DNA from: Entrophospora sp. SA101
Lineage: Eukaryota; Glomeromycota; Glomeromycetes; Entrophosporales; Entrophosporaceae
Length of the DNA: 17,809 nucleotides
Assembly (NCBI GenBank): GCA_958430865.1
Contig: CAUDNR010001227.1
Span: 1 to 17,809 of the forward strand
Direction: 5' to 3'
Positions 1 through 7,390 of the stretch are shown in pieces. The position numbers and the translations under genes were made by a program. The notes below the pieces were generated by a model. The model was not told where the DNA came from. It saw only the letters and a program-made list of their open reading frames with translations, and made no database searches. How positions within the stretch are numbered: position 1 is the first letter of the stretch; each line of letters opens with the position of its first letter.

Positions 1-60
1 AAAAATATAGGGTCAATTAATAATTTATTTGTCTAGTAGGGGTCTACATTTTTTCAAAAA

Positions 61-82
61 TTGCGTGCCGATTAGCACGCAA
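61..82. repeat. Perfect 8-bp inverted repeat
   Basis: TTGCGTGC and GCACGCAA are perfect reverse complements separated by the six bases CGATTA. The arms are GC-rich against an AT-rich background. It could be a transposon end, a palindromic protein-binding site or chance; no partner arm or target duplication was found. Confidence 0.7.
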
Positions 83-230
83 ATCTTGTACGTTTAAGGG
101 ATAATATTCTGCCTTGACGTATTACCAAAAGATTGCTATATTTTTCGATCCTAGAACTCTTTCTCGCATAGTTAGTGCCTTCGAGTATTCCTTGCTCTAT
201 GTTAAAAAATTTGATTCCTTTTGTATACAT

Positions 231-388
231 TTTGATAACCTTGACGTATTACTTTTTTGATAACCTTGACGTATTACTTTTTTGATAACCTTGACGTATT
301 ACTTTTTTGATAACCTTGACGTATTATTCTTTTGATAACCTTGACGTATTACTTTTTTGATAACCTTGACGTATTACTTTTTTGATAC
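231..388. repeat. 25-bp tandem repeat with TGACGTAT cores
   Basis: Six complete units of 25 bp start at 231, 256, 281, 306, 331 and 356, with a partial seventh at 381. Each has the form TTTGATAACCTTGACGTATT followed by ACTTT. The fourth unit differs only at its end (ATTCT for ACTTT). Every full unit carries TGACGTAT, which contains the TGACGT half-site typical of ATF/CREB-type bZIP factors, repeated at fixed spacing. A minisatellite is the safe call; a regulatory array is an inference. Confidence 0.95.
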
Positions 389-561
389 TCACTTTTTTTA
401 CTTGACTTGGTGACCCAAAATTTTTCGGCATAAGTTATCTCTACTTGAAGCATACTACTACATACGCATTATATCCAAAACTATATTGAGATAAAATCGT
501 GCAACACGAAATGAGTTATTGGATAAACTCTTGTGTGTGTATATATATGTATTTTTATACA

Positions 562-837
562 TTAAATTTTTTGTTCGCTGTGATCAACGTTACACGTTCC
601 ATATAAATCTTGATTTTCCTTAAACTTTTCTAAATTTGGTAAAAACATAAATTTTATTTTGTCACATTTCATAACCAATAAAATCAAACTTCCACCATGC
701 TCAGTTAGATTTCGTCTGAAAGTAATAAATTCTCGAGTTATGTGATCACTTTTGCCAAGAAAAAAATGATGTAAAAATGATGTCTCGATATGTCTAGTAA
801 TAAAATCGATCGAGTAACACAGATGTTTAATCAACAT
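562..837 (-). other. Repeat-derived reading frame, 91 codons
   Basis: This minus-strand frame runs from an ATG at 837 to a stop at 562 and has no recognisable domain. Its codons at about 740-770 include the motif TTTTTTCTTGGCAAAAG followed by GTGATCAC, which also occurs upstream of both MANTQSK genes in this window (2891-2920 and 10091-10122). A promoter-like or terminal repeat inside the frame argues that this is repeated DNA read by chance, or the relic of a dispersed element, more than a working gene. Confidence as a real coding gene is low. Confidence 0.3.
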
Positions 838-1019
838 ATATCGCAGAATAAATTAGAAGCTCATGGAACTTTTCATGCATGATGTAATCGTGTGACCTGC
901 TAATTGTTATTATAAATTCTAAATCTGATTGACTAACTCGTGGCATGACAAACCAAAAAAGAAATTCCTTCTTTTATATTTTTTTTACTATTTTTTAACA
1001 TAAATAAACTAATCAGACC
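838..1019. other. AT-rich non-coding flank of the MITE
   Basis: No coding signal is seen. It ends with the left copy of the 9-bp target duplication (1011-1019). A 19-bp string of the form T8-ACTA-T6-A near 980-1000 is found again just right of the MITE at about 1276-1297, so the two flanks share more than the target duplication. Confidence 0.5.
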
Positions 1020-1254
1020 AGCATAATGGACACTCATTTTGTGCAACAGTCATTTGTATAATAGTCAGGCGGTTACACAGAGCCAGTTGCTTCTGAAACT
1101 TCACTAGAATATAGCTGTAGCATCTCTAAGTCCAGATCATCAGCAAGATCAAAATTATCTCACACTTTTATAATCAAACTTTTGCAAGAACTTTCACCAT
1201 AACATATGTTATGTTGATCATTTTTTTGTGATCTGTAACAGTGTCCACTATGCT
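1020..1254. mobile_element. 235-bp MITE, Mutator-like
   Basis: The left end reads AGCATAATGGACACT (1020-1034). The right end (1240-1254) is its reverse complement with one mismatch, giving 15-bp terminal inverted repeats matching at 14 positions. The element is flanked by the identical 9-bp direct repeat AATCAGACC at 1011-1019 and 1255-1263. A 9-bp duplication fits Mutator-type transposition (hAT gives 8 bp). No coding capacity is present, so it would have been moved in trans. It lies about 50 bp upstream of the gene starting at 1308 and may contribute to its promoter. Confidence 0.85.
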
Positions 1255-1307
1255 AATCAGACCTCACTTAACAAAAAAAAAAATTTTTTTTACTATTTTT
1301 TATTATC

Positions 1308-2772
1308 ATGTCTGAACTTATTACAACATATTTGAACCAAAGCGGAAAAAAATCTTTCTACTACTTTTTGCATCATTATCGGGATGAAATTATTGTCATG
1401 ATTCCGGTTACTTCCCGTTGGAAGGATCTCGATAACGCCTGGTCAAATAAGTTCATAACAGGTGCGGGAAAACTTGGTGAAGATTTAAGTAGAAAGGTGT
1501 GTATTTTTTTATTTTGCAAGGTTAAGGTAACTTCTAGTCGAAGTACGCATTGCCTAGGAGAACTACTGGGTATGACACGTTGGGTAACCAGCCCCCAATT
1601 TCTCTACTCAGGCGCCCTAGCTTTGTCGTTGGTAAAGGTCTACTGATTCTGGAGGAGGAATCGGTTATGTACCTTCCTTTATCACTAAATAAAAAATTAC
1701 ACACTGTTAACAAATTCTTTTCTCACTGTAGGTTAATCAAGAACGGGTACGCTATGCGAAAAATTTTGAGGAATATTGGACTGATGCAATTAACGAATGT
1801 AAAATAGTAAGTAAAACCACTTATTTTGCATTTATATATCGGCTTTAATACTATTCATGATTATTCTTCTGAAATTAGAAAGAAGATATTTTGGTCTACG
1901 AAGCAGAAGAAGCTCGCATTCAGGATGAACTATCGCGTCTTCGGCACAAACTATCTGAAATACAAGAAAAAGTAAAAATGCAAAATTCAAGTAACCGGGA
2001 AATGGATGAAGATTCGGTTAATGAAGATCCTGTACATGATGGTCTAATGTTTGACGATGATGTCGATAATATTAACAATGGCAATAACAATAATAACGAC
2101 AATGCCAACAATGATAATGATGTTGGTAATGATAATGGTGATGATGAGAACAACAATAATGATAACAATAATAACAATGATAATAATAGCAATAATAATA
2201 ACAATAATAGCATTGTTGGTGGTTCTATGAAACGAAAAAAAAGAAAACAGGTTAATGATAATGATAATAGTAGTAATAGTAATAATGCCGATAATGATAA
2301 CAATAACGATAACGATAATAACAACAACAACAATAACAATAACAATAACAATAATGGTGATGGTAATAATGATGAAAATAATAATAACAATAATGATAAT
2401 AATGGCAATAGCGGTAATATAATCAATGTCGGCGAAGATAATAATAGTAACAATAATAACAATGATAATAATAATACAACAATATCATCATCATCAGCAA
2501 CAACAACAATAACAACAACAACACCACCACCAACATATAATCTTCGCAGTAAAAGAAAAAAAGAATACGGTTATGAACGTGTAACTAAAAAACATCGGAA
2601 AAATAAATCATCATCAACACAACAATCATCACGACAAACATCACGACAAACATCATATGATAATTTCGAAAATAATAGTTACAACAATGGCAGTGGTGAT
2701 GACGATAACAATGATAGCAATAACAACAATAACAATTCATGTATAGGATGCCCTGTACATTGTCCGGATTAA
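1308..2772 (+). CDS. Asn/Asp-rich prion-like protein, three exons
   Basis: Exons at 1308-1496, 1732-1806 and 1879-2772 join in phase 0 throughout to give 385 aa. Introns are GTGTGT...TAG (235 bp) and GTAAGT...TAG (72 bp). The protein has a folded-looking N-terminus (1-88), a charged helix that could form a coiled coil (about 95-125), and an Asn/Asp-rich low-complexity region (about 145-290). Basic clusters KRKKRKQ (206-212), YNLRSKRKK (308-316) and KKHRKNK (325-331) look like nuclear localisation signals. The C-terminus has CIGCPVHC (376-383), a zinc-knuckle-like cluster. Asn codons mix AAT and AAC, so the tract is not a pure microsatellite. A nuclear, possibly phase-separating protein is inferred. 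Family not recognised. The antisense poly-Leu frame is a shadow. Confidence 0.8.
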
Positions 2773-2888
2773 TCCGTTTTTTATATTTTTTTATAATGTA
2801 TTTTGCGTATAATATTCTTTTCGATTTTTATAATCGCTGGCCTTGGTGGATATATAATCGTGTTTATATATTTCCATCGATATTAATA

Positions 2889-3059
2889 ATTTTTTCTTGG
2901 CGAAAGTGATCGGTGTGAACAAATCATTCACGCACACATGATTTTTTCGTGTATTTTATATGTGTAATCCGATCGTGAAGATTTTCTTCACGGTTTTCTA
3001 TCACGTGATTTTATTAATTCAAACTTTTGCTTTGAACATATCCGCATCTTATATAAACA
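2889..3059 (+). promoter_or_regulatory. Upstream region conserved with the long MANTQSK gene
   Basis: Going toward the ATG at 3060 there are: the motif TTTTTTCTTGGCGAAAG (2890-2905); an 8-bp perfect hairpin CGTGAAGA/TCTTCACG with a 3-nt loop (2974-2992); an E-box-like palindrome TCACGTGA (3001-3008); and a block from about 3011 to 3059 that matches the 5' flank of the minus-strand paralogue at 10013-10058, with a 5-nt indel and mostly transition differences. TATATAAA ends only a few bases before the ATG. Conservation outside the coding region suggests that gene and promoter were copied together. Confidence 0.7.
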
Positions 3060-3556
3060 ATGGCAAACACACAATCTAAAAATGATTCATTAGAACAGAT
3101 TTCCAAGCTTATAGCTGAGAATACTGAAATTAAAAAGAAGTATGCTGAGGTTGAGGCTGAGAATGCGAAGCTAAAAGAGATAATAAAACAAAGCACAAGG
3201 CGTGGAGCTGAGTATGAAGCTAGAATTAGGAAACTAGAGCAAAGCGATAAAGAGAAGGCTGGTCTTAAATCAAAATTTGAGGCACTAGAAAGGAAAAATA
3301 AAATGGATACCGCTAACCTTACAGTTGAGAATATCAAACTTAAACCAGGGTTGCGAAATTGGAACAGAAGCAATCGCAAACCGATGATGATGCCAAGGGA
3401 ATCAATCAATCTTCAGTCTGTGAAGCAGGATACCCAGTATCTAATACCATCTGTTGTTGTAATGATTCACATAAACGTTTTTTTGCTTCACTAGATAAAC
3501 TCATTTTATTGATTTGTATATATGCGTTGTTTGTATATGCGTATTGTTTTATCTGA
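3060..3556 (+). pseudogene. Short MANTQSK coiled-coil gene with frameshift
   Basis: The frame opens with MANTQSK and about 90 residues of heptad-like Glu/Lys/Leu helix, closely resembling the start of the 8387-10012 gene. Around 3340-3355 the sense-like frame changes. The original frame runs on to a stop at 3494 with unconvincing sequence, while the frame two bases over (to 3556) continues with KLEQKQSQTDDD, the expected continuation of the coiled coil. No good intron donor is visible there, so a one- or two-base indel is likely. The Ser-rich middle, conserved helical domain and zinc module of the long paralogue are all absent. A truncated, probably non-functional copy; a short dominant-negative coiled coil cannot be excluded. 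Confidence 0.65.
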
Positions 3557-3609
3557 CAAAAACTATATGTTTTTGAAATTATAATAATTGATAGATAAAT
3601 CTTTAAAAT

Positions 3610-3630
3610 AAAATTAATTATTCCGAATTA
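3610..3630 (+). repeat. Left copy of imperfect direct repeat
   Basis: AAAATTAATTATTCCGAATTA here resembles 5383-5404 (AAAATTAATTAT, then CCGAACATTA), differing by small indels. The two copies bracket the small zinc ORF and the tyrosine recombinase. AT-rich repeats of this size can arise by chance, so a role as element boundaries is only a suggestion. Confidence 0.4.
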
Positions 3631-3632
3631 CG

Positions 3633-3911
3633 ATGATATTATACCATTGCTCATATATTCATAGAACTGGAAAAATCTGTGGTCGAGGTAGTAAATCAGA
3701 AAGATGTTATATTCATCGTAATTCTCCAATACCTACTTGTAGAGATTGTGGTGAGCCAAATAGGTCTAAATATAATGCATGCAATAAACACGTTGGAAAA
3801 TATAAAAGTAGAGAGAATTACCATCAAAAAAAGCAGGCTGAATTACATGCAATGATTGATGTACTTAAGAATCGCATACCGGACTTGCCAGATTTTGGGT
3901 ACGAACTATAG
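3633..3911 (+). CDS. Small Cys/His-rich zinc-binding-like protein, 92 aa
   Basis: The 92-residue product has two Cys/His clusters. The first includes HCSY, KICGRG and RCYIHR (residues 5-29). The second is CRDCGEP followed by CNKH (about residues 36-53), with a CxxC...CxxH spacing that suits zinc binding. A basic, Lys/Tyr-rich segment and an amphipathic helix (about 60-85) follow. There is no signal peptide or membrane segment. It lies 144 bp upstream of, and co-directional with, the tyrosine recombinase, with a weak inverted repeat (AAGTAGGTC...GATCTACTT) near 4000-4031 in the gap. A DNA-binding accessory role is inferred from composition and position; no specific family is claimed. The start is the first ATG after stops. 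Confidence 0.6.
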   Translation: MILYHCSYIHRTGKICGRGSKSERCYIHRNSPIPTCRDCGEPNRSKYNACNKHVGKYKSRENYHQKKQAELHAMIDVLKNRIPDLPDFGYEL

Positions 3912-4055
3912 TCTAGGTTTATTACTTTTTCATCCATGGATAAGGCAGTCATATCTCCTGAGATCAAAGGATCGGGTAATTAATTTCAATTTGAAAGAAT
4001 AAGTAGGTCAATAGATAATCACGATCTACTTGTCAAATATATTATCAATATAATC

Positions 4056-5273
4056 ATGGCAACTGCCTCAAAAACCCGAAAGCCCAGAACTAATAACTTT
4101 ACCTCGATTTTGGACCTGTTCCTAGAAAAATATAACTTGTCCGCCGAATCAAACCCACTTCAATTACGTGCTCATGCCGATGAGCTTGGTACTATGCTAC
4201 CAGATTGGAAGGCTCGTAAAGATGTGAAAGAAGCTCTTCGCCGGCGCCTATTCAAAGGCAATCAAATAGAAGCTCTTGTACCAGACAAAAGGAATGAAAA
4301 ACTTACTATCAAAGGGAGAGCTCAATACTGTGCGAAAACTGGAGATCCATATGATATTTGGTTACATGCTTTAGATTTAATCAAGACAAAAAATGATAGT
4401 GATGAAGAAATTGTCGCATCCAGTTCACGACTTACATTATTCCGTAAGGAATTGGCAGAAGCTGGAGCCGATCCCAAAAATATTCTATTAGCTAAAAACC
4501 CAACTACTACTGAAGAATCTAACGAAATTCAGAAAAGACAACTTGTACAGAGATTAGCTAATCCGCCTAAAACTCCTAAGCACTTCTCCTTAGATGAGGG
4601 ACTTAGAAGAATTCAAAATATCGACACTACTAAAATTCCCACTATGCAAGATCTTGCGGATGTAATCATGATGTTAAGCATGAGACCTGCTGAAGTTACC
4701 ACTCTTCGCATTATCCATTACGAAGAATCAGACTATCTAAAATGGTACAAACCTGGCTATTCTTGGTATTGTACAGGATTTATTAAGAATAAGGGAGAAA
4801 AGGAGGTTAATCCTGAGCCCCGACAATTTCTATCTATGGAAAAGAATCCAGAACGTGCAAGAGAATTGCTTACCTGGATTCAAAATGCAATAGCAATTGG
4901 AAAGTTACGTGATCCTGTCTATAGTGTTAATGGAAAACGTAGTATTAGACCATTTAATAATTTTCTAAGACCTTATGGTATTACAGCTAAAAGATTGAGA
5001 AAAATAGGGAGTAAACATGCTTCTAGAGTTCATGGTGGTCAAAATCCAACGGCCCAACATCTTAGTTTACTTTGTAGAATTGCAATGAGGCATAAGATCG
5101 ACCGTTTTGATTCTGGGACTTATTATGCTGAGGGTGACACTTCTTCTGATTCCGATACCAATCCTGATACTGAACCCGAACCTAAATCTCAGCCTAAGAA
5201 TTATAATCCTTTTGATGTCCAAATCGCAGAAATAGATTCTATGTTAGCAGAAAATGCGAAGTTAGACTATTAG
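4056..5273 (+). CDS. Tyrosine recombinase, Crypton-like
   Basis: A 405-aa intronless frame. Tyrosine recombinases break and rejoin DNA through a Tyr nucleophile, here presumably to move an element. Residues about 10-110 form a helical N-terminal domain; the catalytic core is about 175-357. Candidate catalytic residues are Arg210 (SMRPAEV, matching the usual arginine I box), Lys244/246 in the beta-hairpin (FIKNKGEKE), Arg313/Arg315 (KRLRKIG, with Lys where His is usual in HxxR), His346 (MRHKID) and Tyr356/Tyr357 (SGTYY). The spacing fits the family. The C-terminus (361-405) is acidic, Ser/Thr/Pro-rich and disordered. The length fits fungal Crypton recombinases. All core positions are filled, so the enzyme may be active. 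A second frame (5273-5350) continues with protein-like sequence past the stop. Confidence 0.75.
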   Translation: MATASKTRKPRTNNFTSILDLFLEKYNLSAESNPLQLRAHADELGTMLPDWKARKDVKEALRRRLFKGNQIEALVPDKRNEKLTIKGRAQYCAKTGDPYDIWLHALDLIKTKNDSDEEIVASSSRLTLFRKELAEAGADPKNILLAKNPTTTEESNEIQKRQLVQRLANPPKTPKHFSLDEGLRRIQNIDTTKIPTMQDLADVIMMLSMRPAEVTTLRIIHYEESDYLKWYKPGYSWYCTGFIKNKGEKEVNPEPRQFLSMEKNPERARELLTWIQNAIAIGKLRDPVYSVNGKRSIRPFNNFLRPYGITAKRLRKIGSKHASRVHGGQNPTAQHLSLLCRIAMRHKIDRFDSGTYYAEGDTSSDSDTNPDTEPEPKSQPKNYNPFDVQIAEIDSMLAENAKLDY

Positions 5274-5382
5274 TATCGGTTCCAGTGGAATTCCCAAATA
5301 AAACTCTTACGTTGCTCGATGGAACTAGTTATGAGGTTAAGTGCAATTGAGAATATCTGGATAATGCATAATATATCCGCCT

Positions 5383-5404
5383 AAAATTAATTATCCGAAC
5401 ATTA
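5383..5404 (+). repeat. Right copy of imperfect direct repeat
   Basis: Partner of 3610-3630, located between the recombinase and the F-box gene. The copies share AAAATTAATTAT and CCGAA, with one-base and two-base differences between them. If real, it would mark the right end of a unit of about 1.8 kb holding the zinc ORF and the recombinase. Confidence 0.4.
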
Positions 5405-5446
5405 GTTGTTTTTTTCGATTAAAGATATATAATATACAATTTGAGA

Positions 5447-6266
5447 ATGGCGGAGCAATGACCCAAAGGGTCTAAATATTTTTGATTTACCCGAATTACT
5501 TGAAATTATTTTCTCATATCTAGCAAAAGATAAATCGCTTTACCCAACTCTCTTAGTTAATAGGCTTTGGTACCACTGTTCCGCTCCTATTCTATGGCGA
5601 CGCGTTGAGTTTTTTACAGAAAAAGATTATCAGAGAGGTCGGCGTGGTCGTAAGATGCCTCGAGTTCTTACTCAGCAATTGATAAATTTTAAAAAAGTCA
5701 TGTGTGGAAAGATAAAGCCAACCTATTGCGCCAAGATGATATATCTCAGATTGGAAGGTTTAAAAATCAAAGATGCGTTGATTAGTACGATTCTACGCTC
5801 GTGCCCAGATATACGCACTCTTATTCTTGATCGAAGTGATGGTTTCTCTAACATACCAATTATAGAAATTGCGAGATATTGTCCAAAGCTATTACATCTA
5901 AGTCTTAATTCGTGCATATGTCTCACTGATCGATGTATTACTGAAATAACACGTTCTTGCCCGAAACTTAAACATCTTGAGCTTGGTGATTGCTCGATTA
6001 ATAATAAAGCTGTCGAGGAAATAGCCCGCAACTGTACTAATTTGAAATATCTTAGTTTGGAAGGATGTAATGGGATTAGCGAAGAAGTGATGAAAAAGCT
6101 TAATTCTAAAATTAAAATCGAACATCCAGATTATTCCGATGATGAATTTTCAGATTCAGATCTACCTCCACTTGTTCCAGTCTTTGCAGGTCCAATAGAT
6201 AGAACAGATTTAATTTCTGCAATCAATGATTTAATCAGAGAATTGGTTCTATGGTCGAAAATATAA
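5447..6266 (+). CDS. F-box/LRR protein with +1 frame break near start
   Basis: From about 5475 the frame encodes an F-box (NIFDLPELLEIIFSYL, then LVNRLWYHCSAPILWR), the Skp1-binding module of SCF ubiquitin ligases. Several cysteine-containing leucine-rich repeats follow (for example CPKLLHLSLNSC, CPKLKHLELGDC and CTNLKYLSLEGC), which normally bind the substrate. An acidic segment (DYSDDEFSDSD) and a short tail end at 6266. No ATG is in frame before the F-box. The ATG at 5447 gives MAEQ and then TGA (5459-5461); skipping T5459 joins it to the F-box frame. The first in-frame ATG (5655) would lose the F-box. Likely a one-base deletion or sequencing error; a programmed +1 shift is possible but unproven. 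F-box/LRR proteins are greatly expanded in mycorrhizal fungi. Confidence 0.8.
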
Positions 6267-6563
6267 TGATGGTGAACTCCAAACATACATACCCGAAATT
6301 GTGACCGACACAGAGGACGCCTGGGTGAGAACTACCCTACGTATCAAGGATCTTAAAACCAAGAAAGGGGGAGGGTTATAGTATCTGTTAATAAAATAAT
6401 TAATGATGTACATAACTTTACTTCTGACTCCGATACTTCTTCCGATAACGATTCAGGTAATTCTTCCACATCTAGTTAGGAAATAGAAGTTACACATATG
6501 CAAAAGAAACGCCCCATTCTAAAGCGTAAAGTAAAGAGTAAAGTTAATTATCGAGCTTTGTAG
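6235..6563 (+). pseudogene. Decayed C-terminal gene fragment
   Basis: Overlapping the F-box end in another frame, 6235-6381 reads as sensible protein (WFYGRKYNDGELQTYIPEIV, then DTEDAWVRTTLRIKDLK). At the G-rich run near 6366-6375 the sense switches by one base and continues as VSVNKIINDVHNF and a Ser/Asp-rich stretch to TAG at 6477. The same frame then gives a basic tail (KKRPILKRKVKSKVNYRAL) to TAG at 6561. Two lesions, a frame change and a nonsense codon, mark it as a relic. Its last part lies inside the 497-bp duplication and so recurs at about 6895-7060. Family not recognised; it is probably unrelated to the F-box protein it abuts. Confidence 0.55.
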
Positions 6564-7390
6564 TGGAGCTAGTATCCTGACATATGTAGAAAACTTCTAT
6601 GCCTGGCTGAAAATTTGTACGAATTGAGTATGGATTTCTTCCCATTCTTTCATCAGATCATCTAGCCATGCAGTACTTAAACCACTCTTTAGTATACTGT
6701 GACGTAATAACTCTTCACCAACCAGCCTATCCCGATCTGTTAAAAATTTATGATATTTTCTAGTATCTTCCTGCCTTTCTATTCCACCACGGTAAAAGCG
6801 TATATCTCTCTCCAAGTCTTCACGGAAGCATCCCATAGCCCACCTATTTTTCTCAGCCTCAGTAACGACTGAAAATTTCTCAGGATCCATTCCAAATTAA
6901 TGATGTACATAACTTTACTTCTGACTCCGATACTTCTTCCGATAACGATTCAGGTAATTCTTCCACATCTAGTTAGGAAATAGAAGTTACACATATGCAA
7001 AAGAAACGCCCCATTCTAAAGCGTAAAGTAAAGAGTAAAGTTAATTATCGAGCTTTGTAGTGGAGCTAGTATCCTGACATATGTAGAAAACTTCTATGCC
7101 TGGCTGAAAATTTGTACGAATTGAGTATGGATTTCTTCCCATTCTTTCATCAGATCGTCTAGCCATGCAGTACTTAAACCACTCTTTAGTATACTGTGAC
7201 GTAATAACTCTTCACCAACCAGCCTATCCCGATCTGTTAAAAATTTATGATATTTTCTAGTATCTTCCTGCCTTTCTATTCCACCACGGTAAAAGCGTAT
7301 ATCTCTCTCCAAGTCTTCACGGAAGCATCCCATAGCCCACCTATTTTTCTCAGCCTCAGTAACGACTGAAAATTTCTCAGGATCCATTCC
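6398..7390. repeat. 497-bp tandem duplication, one mismatch
   Basis: Copy 1 (6398-6893) and copy 2 (6895-7390) match at an offset of 497 bp. The one difference I found is A at 6660 against G at 7157. The unit contains the tail of the decayed plus-strand gene and the last 98 or so codons of the minus-strand zinc-module gene. The junction shares AATTAATGATG with the left boundary, so short homology may have mediated it. Near identity means a very recent event, or an assembly artefact. Confidence 0.95.
6597..6890 (-). pseudogene. Truncated 3' copy of the zinc-module gene
   Basis: This 97-codon frame, starting at an internal Met, equals residues 199-295 of the gene at 7094-7981, with one silent or near-silent base change. 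It arose by the 497-bp tandem duplication and lacks the N-terminal 198 residues, the zinc-binding module and any promoter. It is probably not expressed as a separate protein, though it could lie within the 3' UTR of the full copy. Confidence 0.85.

Larger units (their letters stand above)
1..560. other. AT-rich non-coding repeats
   Basis: No gene is visible here. The stretch holds a short perfect hairpin (61-82) and a 25-bp tandem array (231-388), listed separately. A stray copy of the array core (CCTTGACGTATTAC) sits at 111-124, outside the array. The rest is AT-rich sequence without a usable reading frame. Confidence 0.6.

Noticed and set aside
1550..1807. Overlapping 85-codon frame in intron 1 and exon 2
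   Set aside because: The splice sites at 1497 and 1731 give a clean three-exon gene; this frame crosses the acceptor.
1920..2462. Antisense poly-Leu frame of 180 codons
   Set aside because: It is the unavoidable complement of the AAY/GAY-rich Asn/Asp tract and has no other support.
3014..3409. Antisense 131-codon frame over the short MANTQSK gene
   Set aside because: A shadow of the coiled-coil coding strand, with hydrophobic low-complexity sequence.
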